From contig VGWA01000004.1 in NCBI GenBank assembly GCA_016873795.1, forward strand, positions 1-56,846: a stretch of DNA of 56,846 bases, written 5' to 3'. This stretch comes from Ignavibacteria bacterium. Lineage in GTDB: Bacteria; Bacteroidota; Ignavibacteria; Tepidaquicellales; Tepidaquicellaceae. The number at the start of each line of letters is the position of its first letter. Within the stretch, counting starts at the first letter, position 1. Of this stretch, positions 1 to 8,846 are shown one piece after another. Under the pieces are notes generated by a model. The model was not told where the DNA came from. It did not search any database and saw only the letters and a program-made list of their open reading frames with translations. The position numbers were made by a program, and so were the translations under genes.

Positions 1-1
1 C

Positions 2-148
2 AGACGCCCTACTGTAATTACTTCAAACTATACAATTTCGGATATTAATAAAATAAATCCTCGAATAGCGAGCAGATTATACAGTCCACTGCAATTTGAA
101 ATACGGTCAGTAAAAAAAGATTACAGAGAAAATAATCAAACTAAATAA
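2..148 (+). CDS. C-terminal end of a probable outer-membrane protein (partial)
   Basis: An open frame enters from the left edge and gives 48 residues before a TAA stop at 146-148. The fragment ends with the block PRIASRLYSPLQFEIRSV followed by a short charged tail. That block resembles the last strands of TonB-dependent or carboxypeptidase-like beta-barrel receptors of Bacteroidota, where a phrase about loop-strand length with SPLQFEI is common. The resemblance is from memory of the family and the fragment is short, so this is a tentative call. It runs towards the restriction-modification locus, which lies on the other strand. Confidence 0.4.
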   Translation, partial: RRPTVITSNYTISDINKINPRIASRLYSPLQFEIRSVKKDYRENNQTK

Positions 149-197
149 ATTTTTACCCCTGTAAAAGATTTAATTAAAAAATTATTAATGATTTTTT

Positions 198-2636
198 TTA
201 CTTCTGGTCACTTTCCCAGACTTTGTTTATTTCGTCTTTAATTTTTTGTTCGTAGATTGATATTAATTTTTTATTAGCGTCAATTAGTTTCTGCTCGTCA
301 TCAAGCCGTGCAACAATTTCTTTCTGTACTTCAAGCGGAGGAAGAGGGAGTAGAAAATCTTGTACTATTTTTTGTGATATATTTGGTTGAGCACCACCAA
401 CTGAAAAATTAATGAATGTTTTTGTTTCTTGCTTCAAAATATGATATAAAAATTCTGGTATTATTATACTATTGGGAAAAATACCACAAACGGCTTGATT
501 TGTAGAGGCGTAAATTTTCAAAATTCCAACTTGACCAACAGTAGCACCATATAAAGCGATTAAAACTGTATTGGGAGGAAATAATTTTGCAGATGACTCT
601 TTTAATCCTAATTCAGTAATTTTCTCTTCAGTATTATATATATAACCAGCAGATACCTCTCCACTTTTAACCCAATGAATATTACCATTCTCGAAATATT
701 CTTTTTTATTTCTTAATGGCGTTCCTCCCGATGAAGTTTTTAAAACTGAACCCAATCTTTCCATTTTCCATTTCGGGTCTATTTTTATTTGGGGTTTGTA
801 GTTTTCGACAATTTGCTTTGCTGAGTTAATTATTTTCTGGTATCCGTCAAGTTCGGCAACAATTTCTTTCTGTACTTCAAGCGGAGGAAGAGGGATTAGA
901 AAATTTTTATAATCTCTTGGATAAACATGGGGTTGTGCACCACCTTGTTGTAATTTATAAAAGTCATCTTGTTTGGATTTTAATATAAAATATAAATATT
1001 GACAGTTTAATTTATTTAAATCTTTCGGTTGAATTGTTGAACAATCGGAAGCAAATATTGGATTTTTAAAATAATTAATAAAACCAGCATATGCACCTGA
1101 AGAACTAACAGTAATCACTTCTCCACACCTATTTGCTTCATTATGATAATATGCTGCTGTTTGACCTCCTGCAATTACCGGTATATCACCTGCTTTAATA
1201 TTTTTTTTAGTTATTGATGACCCTCTTTCGATTTTACACAACTCACCCAACTCTACCATTTCCCATTTTGATACTATTTTATTTGTTTCCTTGTACCTCT
1301 CTCCCGACAGATTATATTCTCCTGACTCGGAAAGTTTTGATTTTGGAACAAGAACTGCCATCGGCTCGTATTTTTTTATCTGAAAATCTTTATATCCTGA
1401 CTTATATTCTAATAAGATTTTCACTGCAACAGGTAAATCGTTTTTTTCAATTTCTCTTCTCTGTGCACCTAAATCATATCCGTCATTTTCAACTTTAACA
1501 AATAATATATTATCGGAATGTTTTGCTATTGTGCGGTCAATCAACAATACACTCGTTTTCACTCCCGCATACGGATTAAAAACACCTGAGGGAAGTGAAA
1601 CAACCGCAAAAAGATAACCTCCGTCAACAAGCATTTTCCTTAATGATTTATATGCATTCGCAGACTGAAAAATTATTCCTTCAGGAACTATAATACCTGC
1701 TTTTCCTGTCGGATTTAAATGTTCGCATATATAATCCACAAACAACACCTCCGAACGGTTTGCCTGTATGGAAAAACGTTTATGAGGTCTTATACCACCT
1801 TTTGGCGTCATAAACGGAGGATTCGCAAGTATGCAATCATAATCATCATCCCATTTTTCCAGACTCGTAAGAGTGTCATATTCGTGAATTTTCGGTTCAG
1901 GAAACTCATGCAAAAACATATTCACTCTCGATAGCCGAACCATATCATGCGAAATATCATATCCGACAAAATTATTTTTTAAATTTTGCCTTTCTTTTAA
2001 AGTCAAAAGCGAACCCGATAATTTAGAATTTTTTGCAGTATTATTCCGCATAATATATTTATAGGCAGAAATAAGGAATCCCGCAGTTCCGCATGCAGGG
2101 TCTAAAACTTTATCGGTTTTCTGAGGCGAAATTATTTCAACAATAAAATCTATTATATGTCTCGGAGTTCTGAATTGACCTGCCTCACCTTGCGAACCGA
2201 GAACCGATAAAAGATATTCAAATGCATTACCGAGTTCCTCGCTGTGAGAATAAGAAAACTCATTTATCTGAGATAAAAACAATAACAATACTTCAGGATT
2301 TCTGAACGGAAGAAATGCACCTTTAAATATATCACGGAAGAAACCCGGAAGGTTAGGATTTAAATTCATTTTTTCAAGTCCTTCGCCATAGAGCATTACA
2401 CGCTCAAGACCAGACAATTTCAAATCAATTAAATTTTTCCAATCATATTTCTCATATTCTCCGATAAAGAATTTCGGCTTTCCACCTATCGAGACATTCT
2501 GTGCATCAATATCACTCATAAATTTGTATATCAGGGCAAGAGTTATTTGCTCTACCTGACCTGTGGGAGTCGGTATTATCCCTACGAGAATATTACGAGC
2601 ATTATCTATTTTTTGTTTTATTTCGGATGTAAGCAA
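198..2636 (-). CDS. Type I restriction-modification: fused methyltransferase and specificity subunit (HsdM-HsdS)
   Basis: Residues about 1-455 are an N6-adenine DNA methyltransferase: HsdM-type helical N-terminus, GQFRTPRHI at 153-161, SAM-binding motif I DPACGTAGF at 179-187 and catalytic NPPF at 272-275. The rest is two HsdS target-recognition domains, starting near residues 456 and 622, each ending in PLPPLEVQKEIVA plus a helical spacer. Separate HsdM and HsdS are the norm, so one 812-residue M-S chain is unusual. The start is TTG: an in-frame TAA lies four codons upstream, and later Met codons would remove conserved N-terminal sequence. It follows hsdR by 45 bp and would methylate the site that the HsdR complex cuts. 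No separate hsdS is visible in the window. Confidence 0.93.
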   Translation of the reverse strand: MLTSEIKQKIDNARNILVGIIPTPTGQVEQITLALIYKFMSDIDAQNVSIGGKPKFFIGEYEKYDWKNLIDLKLSGLERVMLYGEGLEKMNLNPNLPGFFRDIFKGAFLPFRNPEVLLLFLSQINEFSYSHSEELGNAFEYLLSVLGSQGEAGQFRTPRHIIDFIVEIISPQKTDKVLDPACGTAGFLISAYKYIMRNNTAKNSKLSGSLLTLKERQNLKNNFVGYDISHDMVRLSRVNMFLHEFPEPKIHEYDTLTSLEKWDDDYDCILANPPFMTPKGGIRPHKRFSIQANRSEVLFVDYICEHLNPTGKAGIIVPEGIIFQSANAYKSLRKMLVDGGYLFAVVSLPSGVFNPYAGVKTSVLLIDRTIAKHSDNILFVKVENDGYDLGAQRREIEKNDLPVAVKILLEYKSGYKDFQIKKYEPMAVLVPKSKLSESGEYNLSGERYKETNKIVSKWEMVELGELCKIERGSSITKKNIKAGDIPVIAGGQTAAYYHNEANRCGEVITVSSSGAYAGFINYFKNPIFASDCSTIQPKDLNKLNCQYLYFILKSKQDDFYKLQQGGAQPHVYPRDYKNFLIPLPPLEVQKEIVAELDGYQKIINSAKQIVENYKPQIKIDPKWKMERLGSVLKTSSGGTPLRNKKEYFENGNIHWVKSGEVSAGYIYNTEEKITELGLKESSAKLFPPNTVLIALYGATVGQVGILKIYASTNQAVCGIFPNSIIIPEFLYHILKQETKTFINFSVGGAQPNISQKIVQDFLLPLPPLEVQKEIVARLDDEQKLIDANKKLISIYEQKIKDEINKVWESDQK
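310..895. repeat. 40-bp perfect direct repeat flanking the second target-recognition domain
   Basis: Positions 310-349 and 856-895 are identical over 40 bases. Both copies encode the end of a target-recognition domain (PLPPLEVQKEIVA). The copies are 546 bp apart, exactly 182 codons, so recombination between them would remove one domain without shifting the frame. Confidence 0.95.
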
Positions 2637-2681
2637 TTCGGTATATTATTTTTTTAAGCAGATTTAGAAATGTATTAATTT

Positions 2682-5192
2682 TCAAATAAACGTATTAATA
2701 TTGATATTATCTTTTATATACAGAGGAATCTGAGTTAATCTTTGTTCGCCGAGACGAATTAGAATATCCTGATAAATCGGGTCAGCAGAAAAATATTCAA
2801 ATTCCTTTTTATTAATTTTCGTTCTTGCTTCCTCATCAAGTATATACAGTCTGAAAAATTCCTTAATTTCATAATAAAGATTCGGAGGAATATCAAATGC
2901 AACTTTAAATTTTTCGAACTCTTCCTCAACAATATCTTCCTTTGTCTTGAATTTTAACAGTCTGCCAAATATTTTATCAAGTATTTCCCATAAAGAAATC
3001 CTGCGGTCAATATTATAACTTTTTCTCAGTTTTTCCAGATTAAAATATTCTTCCGGTTTATCGAACAATTTTTCTTTAACAAATTTTTCCATTTCGACAT
3101 AATTACCTGAATCAACTGCTTCTTTAAATTCCTTATCAAATGTATAAGTTTCTTTTACCTTTGTCTCAAATTTTTCAGAATACAATTCCCTGTCAATCCG
3201 CATAATATCTCCGTTGAAAGTCAGAATTTCGATTGTCTTTAACGGGTCGGGAATATTTATTTCTACATCTACAATCGGAGGAGGAGGCGGAGGAGGAGGT
3301 TTTTTTCTGCCTCTTTCGGGAGGAAGTTCAATTACATCATCATAAGGGAATTTTTCTTCAAAGTACTCGCAATTAGCAAAGAAATCGAAAAGTTTAAAAT
3401 TCTCTTTTTCAAATACAATTTCCTCGCTATCTTTTTTATATTTAAACTTGAATTTTCTTGTACCTCTTCCTCTAATCTGAACAAAATCAGTCGGGGAAAA
3501 TATCGGTCTCATCAGACAAATATTCAAAATATCCTGACAATCATAACCCGTCGTCATCATTCCTACTGTTACGCTAACACGAGTTTTTGATGATTTATAA
3601 CCTTCAAGAAAATTCGTATATCCGTTTAGATTATTATTTGAAAAGTTGATTGTCATCCTCTGCGATTCGGGAATATCCGAAGTAATTTGAACAGCAAAAT
3701 CCGAATTATATTTTCCCGGATACATCTGATGGGCATATTCATTCAGGATACTTGTAATTTTTCGGGCATGTCTGCGGCTGACACAAAATATTATAGTTTT
3801 TCCAATTTCGCTTGTTATCGGGTCTTTTAAAGCATTCTGCATAAATGTATTTACAAATTCCTGATTTGTCTTTTCGGAAAAGAAACGTCTCTCAAAATCT
3901 CTCTGTGTAAATATAATTTCCTGTTCGTCTTCATCTTCCGTCTCAACCTGAACGGCATATCCTTCATCTGAAAGCAGTTGAGTAGTTATTTCTGTTCTGC
4001 AGTCAATTGCCAAAGGATTAACAAGGAAACCTTCTTCCACTCCTTTTTGCAGCGAATACCTGTAAGTCGGGATACCGCTTTCGCACCCGAATGTCGTATA
4101 AGTAGAAAGTAAATTTCTCCGTTCAAGTTCACGAGGGTCGGCATCCGATACATTTAAATTTTTTAAATAATCTTTTGGAGTTGCAGTCAATCCGAGTTTA
4201 TATCCGATAAAATATTCGAATATTGCACGAGAATTTCCTGATATAGAACGATGTGCTTCGTCTGAAATAATTAAATCGAAATCGAAAGGAGAAAATATTT
4301 TAAGAAACTTATTATCATAAGCAATGCTCTGTATAGTTGTAACAACAATTTGCGCATTCCTCCAATCATCACGGTTTTCCTTAAAAATCTTAGTTGTATA
4401 ATCAGGCGTAAGATAGTTAACAAAATTTTTCCTTGCCTGCTCTTCGAGTTCAAGGCGGTCAACGAGGAATAATATCCGTTCGGCATTTCCTGTTTTGAGA
4501 AATAATTTGATTAATGCGGCAGAAACAAGTGTCTTACCGGTTCCCGTAGCCATTTCAAACAAAAAGCGATTATTTCCTTTACTTGCGGATGACTGTAAAG
4601 ATTGAATTGCTTCAATTTGATATTCACGAAGAAAATTAAGATTATGTTCGGAAACATATATTTCACGGGTTGCCTCATTGACATACATAGGTTCGGAATT
4701 ATAATACGGATATTTTGTCGTAGTTATATAATCTTTTTTTACTGATGCATCAGCAAGTTTATTCGGGTCGGGTTTGAATGTATGTTGATGTAATAAAGTT
4801 TCAATACGGGGGAAATAAGATATTCGGGTAGGATTTCCTGTCTCCTTATCCCAGAAATAATGAATATTACCATTTGACAAAATTATAAATCTAACTTTCA
4901 GCGAATCGGCATATCTTCTTGCCTGTTCCTTTCCGGAAAGAGGGTCTTTATCCTCCGATTTCGCCTCAAGTATGCAAATCGGGAAACTCTTATCATCAAG
5001 TAGCAGATAGTCTATATAACCTTGTGTAACTTTCTCATAATTTTCCCCGAAATCATTTAATAATTCATCTGTAATTTTGACATTATTTTCAAGAATTACA
5101 TTAACACGACCTTTATCATTATCGAAAAAACGCCATCCTGCTTCTTCGAGAAGTTTATTTATTTTAATACGTGCTTTTGCTTCCTTTTGCAT
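2682..5192 (-). CDS. hsdR: Type I restriction endonuclease subunit R (HsdR), DNA translocase and nuclease
   Basis: The ATP-driven translocase and nuclease of the type I system. The N-terminal nuclease shows D61, then E76-A-K78, and a QxxxY motif at Q90-Y94, the usual HsdR/RecB-like arrangement. The SF2 helicase motor follows with Walker A ATGTGKT at 215-221, DEAH at 311-314, a TATP motif III and an RGRGTRKF motif VI. A run of eight prolines at about 631-638 joins the motor to the C-terminal helical region. At 836 residues it is shorter than EcoKI HsdR but all catalytic motifs are present, so it should be active. It is the first gene of a two-gene minus-strand operon with the HsdM-HsdS fusion. 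The ATG at 5190-5192 is the natural start. Confidence 0.95.
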   Translation of the reverse strand: MQKEAKARIKINKLLEEAGWRFFDNDKGRVNVILENNVKITDELLNDFGENYEKVTQGYIDYLLLDDKSFPICILEAKSEDKDPLSGKEQARRYADSLKVRFIILSNGNIHYFWDKETGNPTRISYFPRIETLLHQHTFKPDPNKLADASVKKDYITTTKYPYYNSEPMYVNEATREIYVSEHNLNFLREYQIEAIQSLQSSASKGNNRFLFEMATGTGKTLVSAALIKLFLKTGNAERILFLVDRLELEEQARKNFVNYLTPDYTTKIFKENRDDWRNAQIVVTTIQSIAYDNKFLKIFSPFDFDLIISDEAHRSISGNSRAIFEYFIGYKLGLTATPKDYLKNLNVSDADPRELERRNLLSTYTTFGCESGIPTYRYSLQKGVEEGFLVNPLAIDCRTEITTQLLSDEGYAVQVETEDEDEQEIIFTQRDFERRFFSEKTNQEFVNTFMQNALKDPITSEIGKTIIFCVSRRHARKITSILNEYAHQMYPGKYNSDFAVQITSDIPESQRMTINFSNNNLNGYTNFLEGYKSSKTRVSVTVGMMTTGYDCQDILNICLMRPIFSPTDFVQIRGRGTRKFKFKYKKDSEEIVFEKENFKLFDFFANCEYFEEKFPYDDVIELPPERGRKKPPPPPPPPIVDVEINIPDPLKTIEILTFNGDIMRIDRELYSEKFETKVKETYTFDKEFKEAVDSGNYVEMEKFVKEKLFDKPEEYFNLEKLRKSYNIDRRISLWEILDKIFGRLLKFKTKEDIVEEEFEKFKVAFDIPPNLYYEIKEFFRLYILDEEARTKINKKEFEYFSADPIYQDILIRLGEQRLTQIPLYIKDNININTFI

Positions 5193-6125
5193 AATTAAAT
5201 TATTAGTAAGAAAAATATTATAAACTTATAAATTTGCAGAAAATAAACTGATAATTCAATTGTTATTTTTAGTAGCAGTTTGTATTTCAGAAAAAATATT
5301 CGAAATCATATTCAGAAATACCTTTATTTTTAATTTAAATGCTTCACAATCAACGATAAAATTATTTTCGACTAATTTACTGACTTTGAAGTTAAAGTGT
5401 CTTATAATTGAGATATGACCATATTTTAATATGGCATAATATATTAAGGTAATTAGTAATATATTTACAAGAAATGATGATTATAATTGTGTGGAGTTAT
5501 ACTTTAATAAATTTTGATTTTTACGGATATTTGTTACCTCGTTGTTACTTATTCAAAATACATTAATAATATATAAATGATAAAACAATAATATATTTAT
5601 TGTTATTATTAATATAACAAATTAATCTACTAAATATAAATTTTCAATAGTATAAAATTTCTGCAGTATTAAAGTATCGGAACAAAGCACATTTGTCTAA
5701 TACAGAAAGGCAAAACACTTTTGCGGAAGAGGGACATTTTAATGTTGATACATAAAACGAAAAGTTAAACCTATATTCGGTTTAATTGAGGGAATCGCAT
5801 CAAACACAGGTTAAGTTATATTATCAAACAGTACCCCGGAATACTTCGTTTATTAAATAAATAACACAATATAAAATCGTTTGAGAAAACTTTTTTCGAA
5901 CAGCAATTAGTTGAAAAATTTTCAAATTTCCTGCAAAAACAGACTCACAAGTTTTTTAATCCGGCAGAAAGGTAAAGTCATAAATGAAGACATCAACCAT
6001 AATACAATCATGGACTAAATCTATGACTTAATCTCCGAAGAAATCAGGCAGTTTTCTTAATCCGAAAATCAGAATAAAATGACAGAATAATACAACTGAA
6101 AGTCAGGAGAGAATAATGTTTATTC
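5193..6125. other. Long AT-rich intergenic region without a recognisable gene
   Basis: About 930 bases between hsdR and the RNA-binding protein gene. All frames are closed by frequent stops. It is very AT-rich, with short self-complementary AT stretches such as the one near 5584-5602. Short open stretches between 5690 and 6110 look slightly protein-like but could not be matched to any family. The hsdR promoter should lie in the first 100-200 bases. The rest may be decayed sequence next to a mobile defence locus. Confidence 0.6.
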
Positions 6126-6413
6126 TCAGTCAAAATTCTTATTATACCCGCCTCTTTGTGTTCTTCTTTTCTCTTTCGGACGTGCTTCAGAAACCGATAA
6201 TTCTCTTGAACCTAAATTATAACCATTCAGGTTTTTAATGGCTTCTTTTGCTTGTTCATCATTTTCCATTTCAACAAAAGCAAAGCCTCTGCTTCTACCG
6301 GTATTTCTGTCGGTAATAATTTTAGCCGATGTAATTTCACCATATTTACCAAACAATTCGGACAATTCTTCTTCCGTAACCTTGAAATCAACATTTCCTA
6401 CAAAAAGATTCAT
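6126..6413 (-). CDS. Small RRM-domain RNA-binding protein
   Basis: A 95-residue single RNA-recognition-motif protein of the kind found in cyanobacteria and Bacteroidota, where such proteins bind single-stranded RNA and are often cold-induced. RNP-2 is LFVGNV at residues 3-8 and RNP-1 is RGFAFVEM at 42-49, with the aromatic residues used for RNA stacking. The tail after residue 78 is basic and glycine-containing (KEKRRTQRGGYNKN), typical of these proteins. It stands alone, with about 310 bp upstream that could hold a regulatory leader. Family assignment is firm; the RNA targets and cold induction are not visible from sequence. Confidence 0.95.
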   Translation of the reverse strand: MNLFVGNVDFKVTEEELSELFGKYGEITSAKIITDRNTGRSRGFAFVEMENDEQAKEAIKNLNGYNLGSRELSVSEARPKEKRRTQRGGYNKNFD

Positions 6414-6725
6414 AAATTTAAATTATATTTATTAATTAATAAAAATGCAGACAAATAATATCTGCGTTGGTTGTAATAATTTTTAAAGATTGTTTACAGA
6501 GTGGTTTATACCGCCGGTTTTTTAAATTTCAATATAGTAAATTAAAAAAATACAGATTTATATTATTTGAGTCATCGAGTAAAAAATTCTTTACAAGTAC
6601 AGAATATCAAAATATAAATCTTATCAAATATGTCAAATTATTTTATCAAATACTACAAATTAATTTTTCCTTTTTATGACATTTTTATTTGTAATTGTTA
6701 AGATATATTAATAAAGGGGGACAAT
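6414..6725. other. Intergenic region upstream of the RRM gene
   Basis: About 310 AT-rich bases between the RRM gene and the phosphatase gene. It should contain the promoter and 5' leader of the RRM gene. I see no terminator, repeat or further gene. Confidence 0.5.
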
Positions 6726-7475
6726 TTACACCTTTGTATTATCTTCTTTTCTTAAATTCTCCTGTAAGATTTCAATTATCTGCCCGTTTTTTTTATCAAC
6801 AACCGCACAAGACAATTTATATCCGTAAACACATCCGGTATCAATATTTATATAATGATTCTCTATATAATCTATTTCTCCTTTACAGGGAGTATGTCCG
6901 TGAATTTGCAATTTGTCCATTTTATCGGGCATATTTCTATTCCAAATCCAGTCGATTTCCTCTGAGTTATGTGTAATACCACCGTGTGTTATAATCACTT
7001 TTTCAAATTCATATTTAAAAGGAAGACTTTTAATAAACTTAAAAAAGTCAGAATCAATAAATTCTTCACGGAATTTATAAAATCCGAATATACTGGAGGA
7101 ATTAACAAAACTATACTGGGTTTTACGTCCCCCGTTAGAAACAAACACATCAAGATTTCTGTTGTTATAATCTAAATATTTACCTTCAGGATTTTCGATA
7201 ACACAGGTCGTTATATGTTCATGATTACCCATCACAGGTTTTATTCCGTTATCTACACAAAACTGCAGCACGTTTTTTGAGTATTCGCCCCTGTCTATCA
7301 AATCTCCAACCGAATAAATACTGTTCTTATCAACTGTTTTTAATACCTTATCATACAATTCCGATAAAGTATGAAAGCAGCCATGAATATCTCCAAAAAC
7401 AGCGATTTTAAGTGTATCTGTTTTTTGATTTCCATTGTTATTAAAATGCTTATTTATGTTGCTATTCGGATTCAT
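6726..7475 (-). CDS. PPP-family metallophosphoesterase (serine/threonine phosphatase or diadenosine tetraphosphatase-like)
   Basis: Calcineurin-like phosphoesterase with the full PPP signature: GDIHG at residues 28-32, GDLIDRG at 57-63, GNHEH at 83-87, then THGG and IHGHTP blocks that supply the remaining metal-binding histidines. Length (249 residues) and motifs fit bacterial protein phosphatases of the PrpA type and symmetrical Ap4A hydrolases (ApaH); sequence alone does not separate these. The N-terminal 20 residues are asparagine-rich and poorly conserved, so the true start could be slightly downstream. It lies 52 bp downstream of the macro-domain gene on the same strand and may be co-transcribed with it. 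Confidence 0.9.
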   Translation of the reverse strand: MNPNSNINKHFNNNGNQKTDTLKIAVFGDIHGCFHTLSELYDKVLKTVDKNSIYSVGDLIDRGEYSKNVLQFCVDNGIKPVMGNHEHITTCVIENPEGKYLDYNNRNLDVFVSNGGRKTQYSFVNSSSIFGFYKFREEFIDSDFFKFIKSLPFKYEFEKVIITHGGITHNSEEIDWIWNRNMPDKMDKLQIHGHTPCKGEIDYIENHYINIDTGCVYGYKLSCAVVDKKNGQIIEILQENLRKEDNTKV

Positions 7476-7527
7476 TATTGTTAAGATGATAAATACAAAC
7501 AGTTATAAATATTAACCGAAGGAGCGT

Positions 7528-8034
7528 TTACCATAAATTTTTCAGGTATACATTATATGTTAACTGGTCAAAACAAACAACCTCAACTTTTTCAACAGAA
7601 TTATTTTGTGAAAGAAAAGAATTTATTTCATTTAAAGCGATTTTAGATGCAATTTCGACGGGAAATCTATATGCACCTGTACTAATAGACGGAAAGGCAA
7701 CGGATTTCAAATTATATTCTTCGACAAATTTAAAAACGTTTTTATAACATTCAGCAAGGAGTACTTCTTCATTATTTTTTCCGCCGAACCATACAGGTCC
7801 GACCGTATGGATTACATATTTTGCAGGCAATTTATATCCTTTCGTAATTTTTGCCTGACCTGTTTTGCATCCGCCGAGTGTTTTACATTCTTCGAGAAGT
7901 GCAGGACCTGCGGCACGGTGTATTGCACCGTCTACACCTCCGCCTCCAAGCAGAGTCGAATTAGCAGCGTTAACAACAGCATCAACATTCTGTCTTGTAA
8001 TATCTCCAATTATTATAAATAATCTATTATCCAT
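7528..8034 (-). CDS. Macro-domain ADP-ribose hydrolase (O-acetyl-ADP-ribose deacetylase-like)
   Basis: A stand-alone macro domain of 168 residues. It shows NAANSTLLGGGGVDGAIHRAAG at about residues 22-43 (the asparagine and the glycine-rich loop that hold the ADP-ribose distal ribose and phosphates), and the second phosphate-binding loop STGAYRFP near 117-124. This is the MacroD/YmdB pattern, whose members hydrolyse O-acetyl-ADP-ribose and remove mono-ADP-ribose from proteins or nucleic acids. It sits downstream of the lipoprotein terminator, so it probably has its own promoter, and upstream of the PPP-type phosphatase. The in vivo substrate is unknown. Confidence 0.94.
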   Translation of the reverse strand: MDNRLFIIIGDITRQNVDAVVNAANSTLLGGGGVDGAIHRAAGPALLEECKTLGGCKTGQAKITKGYKLPAKYVIHTVGPVWFGGKNNEEVLLAECYKNVFKFVEEYNLKSVAFPSISTGAYRFPVEIASKIALNEINSFLSQNNSVEKVEVVCFDQLTYNVYLKNLW

Positions 8035-8050
8035 AAGAGAGTGAGTTAAT

Positions 8051-8084
8051 AAAAAGGGACGGCAGAAATTTAATTCTGCCGTCC
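8051..8084 (-). terminator. Rho-independent terminator of the lipoprotein gene
   Basis: An 11-bp perfect stem (8057-8067 with 8074-8084, six-base loop) is followed on the minus strand by CTTTTT. It starts 10 bases after the stop of the lipoprotein gene, so it ends that transcript and separates it from the macro-domain gene. Confidence 0.92.
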
Positions 8085-8093
8085 TGAGAAATT

Positions 8094-8732
8094 TTATTTC
8101 ATCTTGTCCATGTCTATAAAGTTGATATCTTTAGGCGGTTCAAAAACATCATCACCGAATTTCGCATCAGGTTCAAACAGGACAGCTGTAAATGTAGCGT
8201 CTTTATCAACAGATTTCAATACAACTTTATCCTGATAGACAGAAGCGGTACCTTCTTTATTTTTATAAATATCGCATTTATATCCCATTATTTCTTCCGT
8301 TCCCTCTTTTTTAGCATCTTTTAATTCTTCTTTAACATCAATAAATGTTCTATAATCTTTAAAATTGGGGTCTTTGGATATGTCGCTTTTCATAGCAATT
8401 TTTTCACCTTCCGATTCAGTTAAAATATAGAGAATTTTATCTTTTACCCACATAGTCATATTAAAAGTTTTCCCTGCTTCTTTTCCCGACATAATAAACT
8501 TTGCATTACTGCCTTTATAATATAATTCCATAGTACCTTTTTCCTTTTCCACAGCTATATCATATTTCAGGTGAACAGGTGTATTATCACCGATAGTCAC
8601 GTCTTTTTTTTCCGTAGTTTCAGTTTTAGCATCTTCCTTTTTAGTAACGTCCGAGTCCTTCTTTCCGCAACCGACAAAAAAGAACAAAACAATAAGTACC
8701 ATCAATACAGATAAAATTTTCAAAGATTTCAT
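8094..8732 (-). CDS. Lipoprotein of unknown function (DUF4412-like)
   Basis: A 212-residue protein beginning with a type II signal peptide: MKSLKIL, a hydrophobic core and the lipobox FVGC, making Cys22 the lipidated residue. After a lysine/threonine-rich linker (22-50) comes a beta-rich domain with YDIAVEKEKGTMELYYKGSN and a GYKCDIYK block, resembling periplasmic outer-membrane lipoprotein-sorting or DUF4412-type domains. It lacks the lysine-free +2 rule information needed to place it in the inner or outer membrane. A good ribosome site (AAAGGAAAAG) precedes the ATG. It has its own terminator and so is probably a single-gene unit. No specific function is recognised. Confidence 0.82.
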   Translation of the reverse strand: MKSLKILSVLMVLIVLFFFVGCGKKDSDVTKKEDAKTETTEKKDVTIGDNTPVHLKYDIAVEKEKGTMELYYKGSNAKFIMSGKEAGKTFNMTMWVKDKILYILTESEGEKIAMKSDISKDPNFKDYRTFIDVKEELKDAKKEGTEEIMGYKCDIYKNKEGTASVYQDKVVLKSVDKDATFTAVLFEPDAKFGDDVFEPPKDINFIDMDKMK

Positions 8733-8846
8733 AACTTTTCCTTTCTTATGTTTATAATTAATAAAATAACAATTTTTTTTGACATTAATTCCGACTAATA
8801 TCTGCTTAAATCCTTTTTAAATAAGTTTAATAGTTGTTAATACCGG

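Noticed and set aside
5690-6110. Decayed transposase or integrase in the long intergenic region
   Set aside because: Short open stretches in several frames were read, but none matches a catalytic motif or family well enough. No terminal inverted repeats were found.
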